A stretch of DNA of 64,000 nt from Geopseudomonas aromaticivorans. Lineage in GTDB: Bacteria > Pseudomonadota > Gammaproteobacteria > Pseudomonadales > Pseudomonadaceae. The DNA lies in contig NZ_JAHRGL010000017.1 in NCBI RefSeq assembly GCF_019097855.1, forward strand, positions 36,613 to 100,612. Reading direction: 5' to 3'. The notes beneath the pieces were generated by a model. That model was not told where the DNA came from. It worked only from the letters and a program-made list of their open reading frames with translations, and did no database searches. Position numbers and translations under genes: made by a program. Each line of letters starts with the position of its first letter. Position 1 is the stretch's first letter. Of this stretch, positions 9,494 through 19,980 are shown in pieces.

Positions 9494-10396
9494 ATGCGCA
9501 TTCTGCTGACCGGTGGTACCGGCCTGATCGGCCAGGCGCTGTGCCGCCTGTGGACGGCGCAAGGGCACGAGCTGGTGGTGTGGAGCCGCCGCCCGGAGCA
9601 GGTGGCGGCGCTGTGCAGCGGCGCGCGCGGCATCGAGCGCCTGGAGCAGCTGGACGCCGGCACGGCGCTGGACGCGGTGGTCAACCTGGCCGGCGCACCG
9701 ATTGCCGACCGGCCGTGGACGGCCAGGCGGCGCCAGTTGCTGTGGGACAGCCGCATCGACCTGACCCGCCAGCTGGTCGACTGGCTGGCCAGTCGGCCGC
9801 TCAAGCCGCGCGTGCTGTTGTCCGGTTCGGCGGTGGGCTGGTACGGCGACGGCGGCGAGCGCCGGCTCGACGAGGACAGTGCGCCGGGCAGCGAGGACTT
9901 CGCCAGCCAGTTGTGCTTCGCCTGGGAGCAGGCGGCGCAGCAGGCTGAAGCGCTGGGCATCCGCGTGGTGCTGATCCGCACGGCGCCGGTGCTGGCGGGC
10001 TCGGGCGGCATGCTGGCGCGCCTGCTGCCGCCGTTCCGTCTCGGCCTCGGCGGGCGCATGGGCAGCGGCCGCCAGTGGATGCCGTGGATCCACCTCGACG
10101 ACGAGGTCGGCCTGATCGACTTCCTGCTGCAGCACGAGGAATGCCGCGGTCCCTATAATGCCTGCGCGCCGAATGCGCTGCGCAACGCCGAGTTCGCCGC
10201 CACCCTGGGGCGCGTGTTGCACCGTCCGGCTCTGCTGCCGGCGCCGGCCTGCGTGCTGCGCCTGGCGCTCGGCGAGATGTCCGACCTGCTGCTCGGCGGC
10301 CAGCACCTGCAGCCCCGGCGCACCCTGGACGCCGGCTACCACTTTCGTTTTCCCGACCTGGAGGCGGCGCTCGTCGATCTCCTCGGTCGTCACTGA
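9494..10396 (+). CDS. TIGR01777 family oxidoreductase (epimerase-like, YfcH)
   Basis: A 300-residue extended SDR. It begins MRILLTGGTGLIG with the NAD(P) loop TGGTGLIG, has the SGSAVGWYG motif in place of the usual catalytic segment, and ends with the DUF1731 C-terminal region (PRRTLDAGYHFRFPDLEAAL). The function is unknown; family members resemble sugar epimerases. The start is set by AAGGAG nine bases upstream of the ATG at 9494. It is 12 bases before hemH, so the two are probably one transcript. Confidence 0.9.
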   Translation: MRILLTGGTGLIGQALCRLWTAQGHELVVWSRRPEQVAALCSGARGIERLEQLDAGTALDAVVNLAGAPIADRPWTARRRQLLWDSRIDLTRQLVDWLASRPLKPRVLLSGSAVGWYGDGGERRLDEDSAPGSEDFASQLCFAWEQAAQQAEALGIRVVLIRTAPVLAGSGGMLARLLPPFRLGLGGRMGSGRQWMPWIHLDDEVGLIDFLLQHEECRGPYNACAPNALRNAEFAATLGRVLHRPALLPAPACVLRLALGEMSDLLLGGQHLQPRRTLDAGYHFRFPDLEAALVDLLGRH

Positions 10397-10408
10397 CAAG
10401 GACACTGC

Positions 10409-11434
10409 ATGACCGATCACGCGCTGCTGCTGGTCAACCTGGGCTCGCCGGCTTCCACCGCGGTGGCCGATGTGCGCCGCTACCTCAACCAGTTCCTCAT
10501 GGACCCCTACGTCATCGACCTGCCCTGGCCGCTGCGCCGGCTGATCGTGGCGATGATCCTGATCAAGCGTCCGGCCGCCTCGGCCGAGGCCTACCACTCG
10601 ATCTGGTGGGAGGACGGCTCGCCGCTGGTGGTGCTCAGCCGCCGCCTGCAGGCGCGGGTCGCCGAGCAGTGGAGCGAGGGGCCGGTTGAGCTGGCGATGC
10701 GCTATGGCGAGCCGTCCATCGATACCGCCCTGCAGCGACTGGCCAAGGCCGGCGTGCGCCGGGTGACCCTGGCGCCGCTGTATCCGCAGTTCGCCGACAG
10801 CACCGTGACCACGGTGGTGGAGGAGGCCCGGCGCGTGCTGCACAGCCGCAATCTGCCCTTCGAGGTGGACGTGCTGCCGCCGTTCTACGACCAGCCGGAG
10901 TACCTCGCGGCGCTGGCGGCGAGCGCGCAGCCGTATCTGCAGCAGGGCTTCGACCACCTGCTGCTCAGCTACCACGGCCTGCCCGAGCGTCACCTGCACA
11001 AGAGCGACCCGACCGGCAGCCACTGCCTGAAGGGCGCCGACTGCTGCCAGCGGGCCAGCGGCGACGTGCTCGCCAGCTGCTACCGCGCCCAGTGCCTGCG
11101 CACCAGCAGCGGTTTTGCCGAGCGCGCCGGGCTGAGCGACGCGCAGTGGTCGGTGTCGTTCCAGTCGCGCCTGGGCCGCGCCAAGTGGATCGAGCCCTAC
11201 ACCGAGGCGAGCCTCGAGGCGCTGGCCAAGCGCGGGGTGAAGAAGCTGCTGGTGATGTGCCCGGCGTTCGTCGCCGACTGCATCGAGACCCTCGAGGAAA
11301 TCGGCGACCGCGGCCGCGAGCAGTTCCGCGCCGCCGGTGGCGAGGAGCTGGTGCTGGTGCCCTGCCTCAACGATCACCCGCAGTGGGTGGCGGCGCTGGT
11401 CAGTCTGTGCCGGCGGCTGCCGCGGGGGCTGTGA
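10409..11434 (+). CDS. hemH: Ferrochelatase
   Basis: A 341-residue enzyme that inserts Fe2+ into protoporphyrin IX, the last step of haem synthesis. The N-terminal [10 protein letters not shown], the catalytic-histidine motif SYHGLPERH (about residues 189-197) and the C-terminal [15 protein letters not shown] with its conserved Glu residues are all present. The length is normal. It follows the TIGR01777 gene closely. Its last 35 bases overlap, tail to tail, the end of the diguanylate cyclase/phosphodiesterase gene on the other strand. Location beside light-response genes fits the photosensitising nature of its substrate. Confidence 0.97.
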   Translation: MTDHALLLVNLGSPASTAVADVRRYLNQFLMDPYVIDLPWPLRRLIVAMILIKRPAASAEAYHSIWWEDGSPLVVLSRRLQARVAEQWSEGPVELAMRYGEPSIDTALQRLAKAGVRRVTLAPLYPQFADSTVTTVVEEARRVLHSRNLPFEVDVLPPFYDQPEYLAALAASAQPYLQQGFDHLLLSYHGLPERHLHKSDPTGSHCLKGADCCQRASGDVLASCYRAQCLRTSSGFAERAGLSDAQWSVSFQSRLGRAKWIEPYTEASLEALAKRGVKKLLVMCPAFVADCIETLEEIGDRGREQFRAAGGEELVLVPCLNDHPQWVAALVSLCRRLPRGL

Positions 11435-13925
11435 CGACGGCGGGCGTCGCGGCGTGGCGGCTGCTGGTGGCCAGCAGCTCGGCCATGGCCGCGCTGGCCA
11501 GCGGCTTGGACAGCCGATAACCCTGGCCGTGGGTGCAGCCGTGGCCGCGCAGGAAGTCGTGCTGGGCCATGGTTTCGATGCCCTCGGCGATGCAGGTCAT
11601 GCCCAGTGAGCGGGCCATGCCGATGATGGTGATGGCCAGCGCGGCATTGTCGCTGGAGCCCGGCAGGTCGCTGACGAACGAGCGATCGATCTTCAGCGTA
11701 TCCAGCTTGAAGTGCTTGAGATAGGCCAGGCTCGAGTAGCCGGTGCCGAAGTCGTCCATCGCCAGGCGCACGCCCAGCTGCTTGAGGCGTTGCAGGGTGG
11801 CGTTGACCTGCTCGAGGTTCTCCGCCAGCACGCTTTCGGTCAGCTCCAGCTCCAGCAGCGCCGGGGGCAGGCCGCTGCTGCGCAGGACCCGCTCGACCAT
11901 CGCGGCCAGGTCGGCATGGCGGAACTGCACCGCCGACACGTTGACCGCCACGCTGAGCAGCGGCAGGCCCTGGGCCTGCCAGGCCATGACCTGGCGGCAG
12001 GCTTCGTTGAGCGCCCACTCGCCCAGCGGCAGGATCAGCCCGCTGTCCTCGGCGATGGGGATGAACTTGTCCGGCGCGACCTGGCCGAGCTCCGGGTTGT
12101 GCCAGCGCATCAGCGCCTCGCAGCCGCTCAGCCGGCCACTCTGCAGATCGTACTGCGGCTGGTAGTGCAGGCTCAGCTCGTGGCGCGCCAGGGCCTGGCG
12201 CAGGCGGTTTTCCAGTTCTAGATGCTCGCGCACCCGGGTATTCATCGCCGCGGCGAAGAACTGGAAGTTGTTCCGCCCGCAGGCCTTGGCGTGGTACATG
12301 GCGGCGTCGGCGTTCTTCAGCAGGGTTTGCGCATCCTCGCCGTCGGCCGGGTAGACGGCGATGCCGATGCTCAGGGTGATCGCCAGATCATGGCCGGCGA
12401 CGCTGTACTGGCCGCTGGTGGCCTGTAGCAGCAGGTTGGCCACCTGGGTGGCCGGTTCGCTGTGGCTCAGGCCCTCGAGGAGGACGACGAATTCGTCGCC
12501 GCCGAGGCGGCTGACGGTGTCGCTGGCGCGCAGGACCGCCGCCATGCGCTGGGCGACCTGGATCAGCAGGCCATCGCCGATGGCGTGGCCGAGCGAATCG
12601 TTGATGTTCTTGAAGCGGTCGAGGTCGATGAACAGCAGGGCCAGCTGCAGGCCGTCGCTGCGGGCCCGCGCGATGGCCTCATCCAGACGGGTATGCAGGC
12701 AGGCGCGATTGGGCAGCAGGGTCAGCGGATCGGATTCGGCCCATACGCGCAGGCGCTCGTGGCCGGCGTCGATGTCCTGCTGGTAGCGGGCGAAGCGGTG
12801 CGACAGCCAGCGTGACAGCCCGGCGGCCAGGACCAGGGCCAGCGCCATCACCAGCAGCAGGGCGAGCACGGTGGTCTTCAGGCTGGCATGCAGGTCCTCT
12901 TCGAGCTTGAGCTGGCGCTGCGCCAGGCTTTGCTGCAGGTCGTCCTGATATACGCCGCTGACCAGGATCCAGCCCCATTCCTCCAGGTTGCTGACCAGCG
13001 ACAGCTTGGCGTTCAGCCGCGGCTCGACCAGGCTGCGCCACTGGTAGCGGGTGAAGCCGCCGCCGTTGTGGCTGGTGTCGAGAATGTTGCGGATGACGGC
13101 TTGCTCGACCGCCGGTAGTTCGTCGACCCGGCGGCCCTCGGCGGCCGGATTGCTGGGCGATAGCAGCACCCGGCCATCGCGGTGGATCACGGCGATGTAG
13201 CCGTTGCTGCCCAGGCGCATGGCGCGCAGCTGCTGCAGGGCCTGCTGCTGCTGCAGGTGCTCGATCTTGGACAGGTATTCGCCGCTGCCGATCAGCCAGC
13301 CGAACGGCTCGAAGACCCGGGCATAGGAGACCTTGTCCGCCATGCTCGCCGGGTTGCCCGGCGCGTACCAGCGGTAGCGACTGAAGCCGCGCTGCTGCGG
13401 GTTGGCGACGCTGGCCAGCAGGTCGCGCATGATGTAGCGGCCGTCGACGTCGCGGTTGTCCAGCAGCGAGTGGCCTTCGCGCTCGGGATTGATCGGCAGC
13501 AGCACGCAGTTGCCGGCGAGGTCGTCGATGAAGAAGTAGCCGCTGCCGTTGAAGAAGCGCAGTGGACGCAGGGTTTCGACGATCAGCTGGCGGATCTCGC
13601 CTTCGGGGCGGCGCCCCTTTTCCTGCTGGTAGAGCGCCGCGGCGATCTGCACGGCGTGGTCGACCTGCTGGCGGATGTCGTTCTTGAGCACCGCTTCGCT
13701 GCTCTGGCGCAGCAGGTCGAGCTGGTTGTGCAGGGTGGTCAGCGAAGCCTCGAGCATGGCCTTCTGCTCGCGCTGCCCGGCGGCCTCGAGGGCGGCGCTG
13801 TCCTCGCGGAAGCTGCGGGTCTGCTGCAGGGTGAAGTAGCCACCCAGGGCCAGGGTCAGCACGAATACCAGCCCCAGCATGCCGAACAGCTGCAGGCGCA
13901 GGAGGTTGCTTTCAGTCATCGCCAT
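11400..13925 (-). CDS. Membrane Cache-GGDEF-EAL cyclic-di-GMP enzyme
   Basis: 841 residues: a membrane segment near residues 13-30, an extracytoplasmic double Cache-type sensor (about 45-325, with FNGSGYFFI and [17 protein letters not shown]), a second membrane segment (about 352-370), GGDEF (about 395-560) and EAL (about 575-825). GGDEF is intact, and RASD five residues before it is a complete inhibitory I-site. CEALMRW and [10 protein letters not shown] show an intact EAL phosphodiesterase site. Both activities are therefore possible and the net effect cannot be predicted. Cache domains usually bind small organic ligands. Monocistronic. Confidence 0.92.
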   Translation of the reverse strand: MAMTESNLLRLQLFGMLGLVFVLTLALGGYFTLQQTRSFREDSAALEAAGQREQKAMLEASLTTLHNQLDLLRQSSEAVLKNDIRQQVDHAVQIAAALYQQEKGRRPEGEIRQLIVETLRPLRFFNGSGYFFIDDLAGNCVLLPINPEREGHSLLDNRDVDGRYIMRDLLASVANPQQRGFSRYRWYAPGNPASMADKVSYARVFEPFGWLIGSGEYLSKIEHLQQQQALQQLRAMRLGSNGYIAVIHRDGRVLLSPSNPAAEGRRVDELPAVEQAVIRNILDTSHNGGGFTRYQWRSLVEPRLNAKLSLVSNLEEWGWILVSGVYQDDLQQSLAQRQLKLEEDLHASLKTTVLALLLVMALALVLAAGLSRWLSHRFARYQQDIDAGHERLRVWAESDPLTLLPNRACLHTRLDEAIARARSDGLQLALLFIDLDRFKNINDSLGHAIGDGLLIQVAQRMAAVLRASDTVSRLGGDEFVVLLEGLSHSEPATQVANLLLQATSGQYSVAGHDLAITLSIGIAVYPADGEDAQTLLKNADAAMYHAKACGRNNFQFFAAAMNTRVREHLELENRLRQALARHELSLHYQPQYDLQSGRLSGCEALMRWHNPELGQVAPDKFIPIAEDSGLILPLGEWALNEACRQVMAWQAQGLPLLSVAVNVSAVQFRHADLAAMVERVLRSSGLPPALLELELTESVLAENLEQVNATLQRLKQLGVRLAMDDFGTGYSSLAYLKHFKLDTLKIDRSFVSDLPGSSDNAALAITIIGMARSLGMTCIAEGIETMAQHDFLRGHGCTHGQGYRLSKPLASAAMAELLATSSRHAATPAVVTAPAAAAGTD

Positions 13926-14207
13926 GCTCCGCGCTTCCCTGGCTTGAGATGGGCCGTGATCCTGAATGAGCGCGGGCGGACGGCGCGTAGCAGGCGTTTA
14001 TGGAATGTGCCACCGTCGCCAGCGGTTCCCGATGGATGGCGGGCGTTTTTGTGGTGGGGGTCACATTCTAGAGGCCGCGGGGCCTTTAGCCCAGCATTCG
14101 ATGGTTGCGCCGCCGCGGCTGCTCGCGATCTCGCCAGCCAGGGCCAGGCACCGTGAAACCGCTGGCAGCGGCACTTGGCCGCTGCACAGGCGATCGTCGG
14201 CAGGTGC

Positions 14208-15473
14208 TCAGCCGTAGCGCTTGTGCGCCTCGATGGCCAGGCCGCTGCCGATGCCGCCGAAGCGGTTGCCCTCGACCTGGCGGGCGTTGGGCAGCAGGCG
14301 GGCCGCGCTCTGGCGCAGCGCCGGGATGCCGCTGGAGCCGCCGGTGAAGAACAGCGTGTCGACCTGCTCGGCAGTCACCCCGGCATCGCTGAGCAGCTGG
14401 CCGATGCCGGCGTTGATGCGCTCGAGCTGCTGGGCGATGGCCGCCTCGAACAGCGCGCGGGTCAGCTCGACGCTCAGCCCCGCCTCGATGCGGCCGAAGT
14501 CGATGTGGCGGCGCTGCTCTTCGGTGAGAGCGATCTTGCTGGCCTCGACCTCGATCGCCAGCCAGTGGCCGGCGCGCTGCTCGATCAGGCGCAGCAGGCG
14601 ATCGATGCCGGTCGGGTCGGCGATGTCGTAGCGCATGCTTTCCAGGGCGATCTTCGACTTCTGCGCGTAGACCGCGTTGATGGTGTGCCAGGTGGCCAGG
14701 TTCATGTGGTGGCTGGTGGGCATCAACGCGTCGCTCTTCATCCGGCTGCCGTAGCCGAACAGCGGCATCACGCCATTGAGGCTGAGCTGCTTGTCGAAGT
14801 CGGTGCCGCCGATGTGCACGCCGCCGGTGGCGAGGATGTCGCCCTGGCGCTCGGCCAGCGCGCGGCGCTCCGGCGCCAGGCGCACCAGCGAGAAGTCCGA
14901 GGTACCGCCGCCGATGTCGACGATCAGCACCAGCTCCTCGCGGTCGATGCCCGACTCGTAGTCGAAGGCCGCGGCGATCGGCTCGTACTGGAAGGACACG
15001 TCCTTGAAGCCGAGTTCGCGGGCGACCTCGGTCAGGGTGTCGGCGGCCTCGCGGTCGGCGACCGGGTCGTCGTCGACGAAGAACACCGGGCGGCCCAGCA
15101 CCACCTGCTCGAACTCGCGACCGGCGACGGCTTCGGCGCGCTGCTTCAGCTCGCCGAGGAACAGGCCGAGGATCTGCTTGAACGGCATGGCGCTGCCCAG
15201 CACGGTGGTGGCGCTGCCCAGCAGCGGCGAGCCCAGCAGGCTTTTCAGCGAGCGCATCAGGCGGCCTTCGTAGCCGTCGAGGTATTCGCCGAGTGCCTGG
15301 CGGCCGAAGGCCGGGCGCTGCTCCTCGAAGTTGAAGAACAGCACCGAGGGCAGGGTGTCCTTGCCGTCCTCGAGGGCGATCAGGTTGTCGGCGCCGGGGC
15401 GGCGCCAGCCGACGGTGGAGTTGGAGGTGCCGAAGTCGATGCCGCAGGCGCGGGCGGGCGAGGCAAGGGTCAT
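14208..15473 (-). CDS. Hsp70 family protein (YegD-like)
   Basis: 421 residues forming only the actin-like ATPase domain of Hsp70: phosphate-1 loop GIDFGTSNSTVG near the start, phosphate-2 loop VDIGGGTSDFS (about 215) and FFTGGSSGIPALR near the C-terminus. The substrate-binding domain of DnaK is absent, as in YegD. The start at 15473 places the GIDFGTSNS motif 10 residues in, and GGAG lies 11 bases upstream; an ATG at 15506 is less likely. The cellular role is unknown, presumably ATP-dependent chaperoning. Confidence 0.9.
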   Translation of the reverse strand: MTLASPARACGIDFGTSNSTVGWRRPGADNLIALEDGKDTLPSVLFFNFEEQRPAFGRQALGEYLDGYEGRLMRSLKSLLGSPLLGSATTVLGSAMPFKQILGLFLGELKQRAEAVAGREFEQVVLGRPVFFVDDDPVADREAADTLTEVARELGFKDVSFQYEPIAAAFDYESGIDREELVLIVDIGGGTSDFSLVRLAPERRALAERQGDILATGGVHIGGTDFDKQLSLNGVMPLFGYGSRMKSDALMPTSHHMNLATWHTINAVYAQKSKIALESMRYDIADPTGIDRLLRLIEQRAGHWLAIEVEASKIALTEEQRRHIDFGRIEAGLSVELTRALFEAAIAQQLERINAGIGQLLSDAGVTAEQVDTLFFTGGSSGIPALRQSAARLLPNARQVEGNRFGGIGSGLAIEAHKRYG

Positions 15474-15542
15474 GGGAAGCGCGGCTCCGGAAAAACGGCC
15501 GCGCATTCTATGCGAGTGCGCCGGGGAATGCTGCCCCGGCGA

Positions 15543-16526
15543 TCAGGCCGGTGGTCGCGGATCGCCGTCGACACCCTTGTTGCGGCGCCACTGCGCCCAT
15601 TCGAAACCGAGCACCACCAGCAGCGACAGGGCGAACGGCAGCAGCAGGTAAAGGGCGCGGAACACGATCAGGGCGGCGAGCACGTCGACGGTCGGAATGC
15701 CCGGCAGCGCGGTGATGAACGACATCTCCAGCACGCCCAGCCCTCCCGGGGCGTGGGACAGCAGGGCCAGCGAGAAGGAGGCGAGGAACACGCCGAGCAC
15801 CACCAGATAGCCGGGGTTGTGTGCGGCCGGCAGGGCGAAGTAGATGATCGCCGCGGCACACAGCAGCTCCAGCGGGCCGGCCAGCAGCTGGCGGGCGACG
15901 ATGCCCAGGCGCGGGTACTCGATATGCAGCTTGCCCCAGGTCCAGGGCTTGAACTGGCGCCAGGAGCCGAGCCCATACAGGCCGATCAGCAGCAACAGCA
16001 GCAGGCCAATGGCCACCGAGAGTGCCGGCGGCACGTTGAGGATCTGCTGGATCAGGTTGGGGCGCAGCACCAGCACGCAGCCGCTGGCGAGCAGGGTGCC
16101 GAGGCCGAAGGTGAAGGAGCAGAAGAAGATCAGCAGGCCGATTTCCTGTGGACTCAGGCCCTTGCTGCGGTAGGCGCGATAGCGCACCACTGCGCCGGAG
16201 AACACCGAGGCGCCGATGTTGTGGGCCAGGGCGTAGGTGGTGAACGAGCACAGGGTGATGAAGCGCCAGGGAACCCGCTTGCCCAGATGGGCGAGGGCGA
16301 TGTGGTCGTACCAGGCCAGGGCAAAGTAGGCGCCCAGCGTGGCGCCGCCGGCCAGCAGCCAGTTCAGCCGGGGGATGGCCCGCAGGCTGCCGGCCACCTC
16401 GTCGAGGGAGACGTTGTGCAATTCGCGATACAGCAGAAAGCAGGACAGCACCACGGCCCCCAGACCGATCAGCGTCCAGAGCAGGTCACTGCGTTTCAAC
16501 TTCGGTGTGGCGACGGGCTTGGACAA
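15543..16526 (-). CDS. YbhN/UPF0104 family (LPG-synthase-TM-like) membrane protein
   Basis: About 327 residues with roughly eight hydrophobic segments (for example LLWTLIGLGAVVLSCFLLY and ALSVAIGLLLLLLIGLYGL) and the family motifs FTTYALAHNIGASVFSGAVVRYR and SHAPGGLGVLEM. It corresponds to the membrane half of lysylphosphatidylglycerol synthase (flippase-like) without the aminoacyltransferase domain. A lipid-transport role is inferred from family. I chose the TTG at 16526 because GAGGG lies seven bases upstream; the frame remains open to another TTG at 16589. Confidence 0.83.
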   Translation of the reverse strand: MSKPVATPKLKRSDLLWTLIGLGAVVLSCFLLYRELHNVSLDEVAGSLRAIPRLNWLLAGGATLGAYFALAWYDHIALAHLGKRVPWRFITLCSFTTYALAHNIGASVFSGAVVRYRAYRSKGLSPQEIGLLIFFCSFTFGLGTLLASGCVLVLRPNLIQQILNVPPALSVAIGLLLLLLIGLYGLGSWRQFKPWTWGKLHIEYPRLGIVARQLLAGPLELLCAAAIIYFALPAAHNPGYLVVLGVFLASFSLALLSHAPGGLGVLEMSFITALPGIPTVDVLAALIVFRALYLLLPFALSLLVVLGFEWAQWRRNKGVDGDPRPPA

Positions 16527-16746
16527 CGGCAGTCCCTCGTTGACTGGGTAGCTGGGGCGTGGCTCGTCGCATCCAGCGGTCCGAGGCAACGGGCGTGACG
16601 GCGCATGAGCCAGGACCGGCTGATGGGTTCGGACGCTGGCGGCCGTGCAGGCGGCGCAGTATCACCGACGCGCCCCCCCACGCTCAACCCGGTGCGTCAA
16701 CGTGCAGCGTTGCCGAATGTGTGCAACCGGCACCGCGGCCGGCGCT

Positions 16747-17385
16747 TCAGGCGTCCTTCTGCCGGGTGCCGAAGATCTTGTCGCCGGCATCGCCCAGGCC
16801 CGGGATGATGTAGCCCTGCTCGTTGAGGCGCTGGTCGATGGCGGCGGCGTAGACCTGCACGTCGGGATGGGCGGCGCCCAGCGCGGCGATGCCTTCCGGC
16901 GCGGCGACCAGCACCAGGGCGCGGATTTCCCGGCAGCCGGCCGCCTTGAGCAGGTCGATGGTGGCGATCAGCGAGCCGCCGGTGGCCAGCATCGGGTCGA
17001 CGATCAGCGCCAGGCGCTGCTCGATCCCCGGCACCAGCTTCTCCAGATAGCGCTCGGCCTCGAGGGTGGCCTCGTTGCGCGCCAGGCCGACCACGCTGAC
17101 CTTGGCGCTGGGGATCAGGCTGAGCACGCCGTCGAGCATGCCGATGCCGGCGCGCAGGATCGGCACCACGGTGATCTTCTTGCCGGCGATGCGCTCCACC
17201 TGCACCTCGCCGCACCAGCCCCGGATGTACTCGTCCTCCAGCGGCAGGTCCTGGGTCGCCTCGTAGGTGAGCAGGGCGCCCAGCTCCTGGGCCAGTTCGC
17301 GAAAGTTCTTCGTGCTGATGTCGGCGCGGCGCATCAGGCCGAGCTTGTGGCGGATCAGCGGGTGGCGGATCTCGTGGACGGGCAT
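16747..17385 (-). CDS. upp: Uracil phosphoribosyltransferase
   Basis: 212 residues; makes UMP from uracil and PRPP in pyrimidine salvage. Recognised by [32 protein letters not shown], the PRPP loop [12 protein letters not shown] (about 129-140) and the uracil-binding C-terminus [17 protein letters not shown]. The length is typical. It is divergent from hpt with about 150 bases between the starts, which leaves room for two promoters. No xanthine/uracil permease gene is adjacent. Confidence 0.97.
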   Translation of the reverse strand: MPVHEIRHPLIRHKLGLMRRADISTKNFRELAQELGALLTYEATQDLPLEDEYIRGWCGEVQVERIAGKKITVVPILRAGIGMLDGVLSLIPSAKVSVVGLARNEATLEAERYLEKLVPGIEQRLALIVDPMLATGGSLIATIDLLKAAGCREIRALVLVAAPEGIAALGAAHPDVQVYAAAIDQRLNEQGYIIPGLGDAGDKIFGTRQKDA

Positions 17386-17538
17386 GGGCGGATCTCCCTG
17401 GGGTGTGCCGGCAAGTAAAGCATCCAGCGGGTCGGCAGGCCCTACGGCATTGGCAGGCTTGCCGCAGGGCGGGCGGATGGGTACCTTGCTGCCCTTTGCC
17501 GCGCTGCACGGCGCGGCCTATCCGGGAGAGAAACCGCC

Positions 17539-18096
17539 ATGTCCGTCGAACTCGCGCACATCCGCCAGGTGATGGCGGAAGCCGACTGCCTGTACACCGC
17601 CGACCAGCTGGATGCCGCCATCGCGCGCCTCGCCGGCGAGATCAACCGCGACCTGGCCGAGCGCAATCCGCTGGTGTTCTGCGTGATGAACGGCGGACTG
17701 ATCTTCGCCGGCAAGCTGCTGGCGCTGCTGGACTTTCCGCTGGAGCTGTCCTACCTGCACGCCACCCGCTACCGCGGCGAGACCAGCGGCGGCGAGCTGT
17801 TCTGGAAGGCCAAACCGGAGATGTCGCTGATCGACCGCGACGTGCTGATCGTCGACGACATCTTCGACGAGGGCCACACCCTGGCCGCCATCGTCGACTA
17901 CTGCAAGCACGCCGGCGCCCGCGCGGTGCACACCGCGGTGCTGATCGACAAGGAGCACGACCGCAAGGCGCGCCCGGAGATGGACGCCAACTACGTCGGC
18001 CTGCCCTGCGTCGACCGCTACATCTTCGGCTACGGCATGGACTACAAGGGCTACTGGCGCAACGCGCCGGGGATCTACGCGGTCAAGGGCATGTAA
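17539..18096 (+). CDS. hpt: Hypoxanthine-guanine phosphoribosyltransferase
   Basis: 185 residues; salvages hypoxanthine and guanine with PRPP. The PRPP-binding motif VLIVDDIFDEGHTL lies at about residues 102-115, and ELSYLHATRYRGET is the flexible-loop region. A GGGAGAGAAACCGCC leader precedes the ATG at 17539. The gene stands alone and is followed within 10 bases by a palindromic repeat cluster. Confidence 0.93.
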   Translation: MSVELAHIRQVMAEADCLYTADQLDAAIARLAGEINRDLAERNPLVFCVMNGGLIFAGKLLALLDFPLELSYLHATRYRGETSGGELFWKAKPEMSLIDRDVLIVDDIFDEGHTLAAIVDYCKHAGARAVHTAVLIDKEHDRKARPEMDANYVGLPCVDRYIFGYGMDYKGYWRNAPGIYAVKGM

Positions 18097-18103
18097 GGCC
18101 TTG

Positions 18104-18224
18104 TATAGGGTGGGTTAGCCGCGCAGCGGCGTAACCCACCCTCGCGACCGCGAGGTCGCGCATGCTAATGCCAGGCCTGCGGCCTGGTCGGTGGGTTACG
18201 GCCTGCGGCCTGACCCACCCTACA
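18104..18224. repeat. REP-like palindromic repeat (GTAGGGTGGGTTA type)
   Basis: Inverted copies of a unit reading AGGGTGGGTTA ... TAACCCACCC, twice within about 120 bases, with the variable loop ccgcgcagcggcg in the first and cctgcggcctg in the second. It lies between the convergent hpt and sulP genes, where it could also help end both transcripts. Related by its GTAGGG/CCCTAC ends to the other repeats in this window but with a different core. Confidence 0.7.
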
Positions 18225-19959
18225 CCGGCTCGGCGGCGACCGTCGGTTCCGTCCTTTCCTCCAGCCAGCGCAGCGCCTTGCCGCGCGCCTGATCCAGATC
18301 GTGCACGTAGGCTAGTTGGTGGTTGTGGCGGTGGATGCCGGCGCGGCGCAGCTGCAGGCGCACCCGCGAGCTGGTGCCGCTGAAGATCAGGCCGACGCCG
18401 TGGTGGCGGAAGTCGCGCAGCACGGTGTCCAGCGCCGCCAGCGCGGTCATGTCCAAGAGCGGCACCGCGCTGAGGTCGACGATCACCACCTTCAGCCCCG
18501 GGGTGAAGCGGCACAGGGTGTTCAGCGCCTTTTCCGCCGCGCCGAAGAACAGCGGGCCGCGGATCGCGTAGGCCAGCACATGCTCGGGCAGGTCGTGCAG
18601 CGCCTGGTGGAAGTGCCGCGGCAGCGGCGCGGTGTCGGTCAGCGCGCTCATCTGGCGGATGAACAGGCCGGCGGCCAGCAGCAGGCCGGCACCCACCGCC
18701 AGCACCATGTCGAATGCCACGGTCAGCACCAGGCAGGTCAGCAGCACCACCACGTCGCTGCGCGGGGCGATGCGCAGGGTATGCACCACGTGCGGCGCCT
18801 CGGCCATGTTCCACGCCACCATCAGCAGCAGCGCGGCCAGCGCCGCCATCGGCAGGTAGCTGAACAGCGGCGCCAGCAGCAGCATCGCCGCCAGCACCAC
18901 GCCGGCATGGATGATCGCCGCCAGCGGCGAAAACGCGCCGGCGCGCACGCTGGCGGCGGTGCGGGCGATCGCCGCGGTGGCGGTGATGCCGCCGAACAGC
19001 GGGGCGATCAGGTTGCCCAGGCCCTGGCCGATCAGCTCGCCGTTGGAGTCGTGCTTGCTGCCGCTCATGCCGTCGGCCACCACCGCGCAGAGCAAGGATT
19101 CGATGGCGCCGAGCATGGCGATGGCCATCGCCGGGGCCAGCAGCTCGCGGATCAGCGCCAGGCTCAGCGGCGGCGCGTCGGCCAGCTGCCAGGGCAGGGC
19201 GAAACTCGGCAGGTAGGGTGGAATGCCCGGCTGCGCGACGCCGTCGACCATGTAGCTGAAGCGCTCGCCGAGGGTGGCGATGCCCAGGCCGGCGACCTCC
19301 AGCAGCAGGCCGAGCAGGGTGCCCACCGCCAGCGCGGCGAGGTGGCCTGGAATCTTCGGCACCAGCCGCGGCCAGGCGATCAGTACGGCGAGGGTGACGA
19401 TGGCGACCAGCGCATCGCCCAGATGGGCGCTGGGCAGGGCCAGCAGCAGGTTGAGCATCTGCTCGGGAAAGTGCGCCGCGCTGGCGGTCACCGTCAGGCC
19501 GAGGGCGTCCTTGAGCTGCAGGCCGCCAATCACCACGCCGATGCCGGCGGTGAAGCCGAGGGTCACCGGGTAGGGCACGAACTGGATCAGGCGACCGGCC
19601 TTGAGCACGCCGAGGGCGATCAGGATCAGCCCGGCGAGCATGCTGCACAGCAGCAGGCCGGCGAGGCCGTACTGCTGGACGATGGGCAGCAGGATCACCA
19701 CGAAAGCCGCGGTGGGGCCGGAGACGTTGAAGCGCGAGCCGCCGCTGAGGGCGATCAGCGGCGCGGCCACCAGCACGGTGTACAGGCCGTGCTGCGGCGG
19801 GGCGCCGACGGCGATGGCCAGGGCCATGGCCAGCGGGATGGCGATGATGCCGACGGTGAGGCCGGCGAGAATGTCGCCGCGCAGCGCCTGACGGGTGTAG
19901 CCGGCGCGCAGGGTCTGGCGCCAGGCAGTGAACAGCGGAACGCGCGCAAGTCGGGACAT
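18220..19959 (-). CDS. SulP family inorganic anion transporter
   Basis: A 579-residue inner-membrane transporter with the SLC26/SulP fold: ILAGLTVGIIAIPLAMALAIAVG (TM1), SGPTAAFVVILLPIV (TM3), GQGLGNLIAPLFGGITATAAIART (TM8 region) and a cytoplasmic STAS domain at about residues 440-560 (VVIVDLSAVPLLDMTALAALD). The substrate may be sulfate, bicarbonate or a dicarboxylate and cannot be read from sequence. Two hairpins lie in its leader, downstream of the Mn exporter gene. Confidence 0.93.
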   Translation of the reverse strand: MSRLARVPLFTAWRQTLRAGYTRQALRGDILAGLTVGIIAIPLAMALAIAVGAPPQHGLYTVLVAAPLIALSGGSRFNVSGPTAAFVVILLPIVQQYGLAGLLLCSMLAGLILIALGVLKAGRLIQFVPYPVTLGFTAGIGVVIGGLQLKDALGLTVTASAAHFPEQMLNLLLALPSAHLGDALVAIVTLAVLIAWPRLVPKIPGHLAALAVGTLLGLLLEVAGLGIATLGERFSYMVDGVAQPGIPPYLPSFALPWQLADAPPLSLALIRELLAPAMAIAMLGAIESLLCAVVADGMSGSKHDSNGELIGQGLGNLIAPLFGGITATAAIARTAASVRAGAFSPLAAIIHAGVVLAAMLLLAPLFSYLPMAALAALLLMVAWNMAEAPHVVHTLRIAPRSDVVVLLTCLVLTVAFDMVLAVGAGLLLAAGLFIRQMSALTDTAPLPRHFHQALHDLPEHVLAYAIRGPLFFGAAEKALNTLCRFTPGLKVVIVDLSAVPLLDMTALAALDTVLRDFRHHGVGLIFSGTSSRVRLQLRRAGIHRHNHQLAYVHDLDQARGKALRWLEERTEPTVAAEPV

Positions 19960-19980
19960 TGCTTGTCCTCCGTTATATTT

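Noticed and set aside
17586-19783. Single TGTACA hexamers inside hpt, sulP and DUF1365
   Set aside because: They lie within coding sequence and have no partner 12 bases away, so I do not call them operators.
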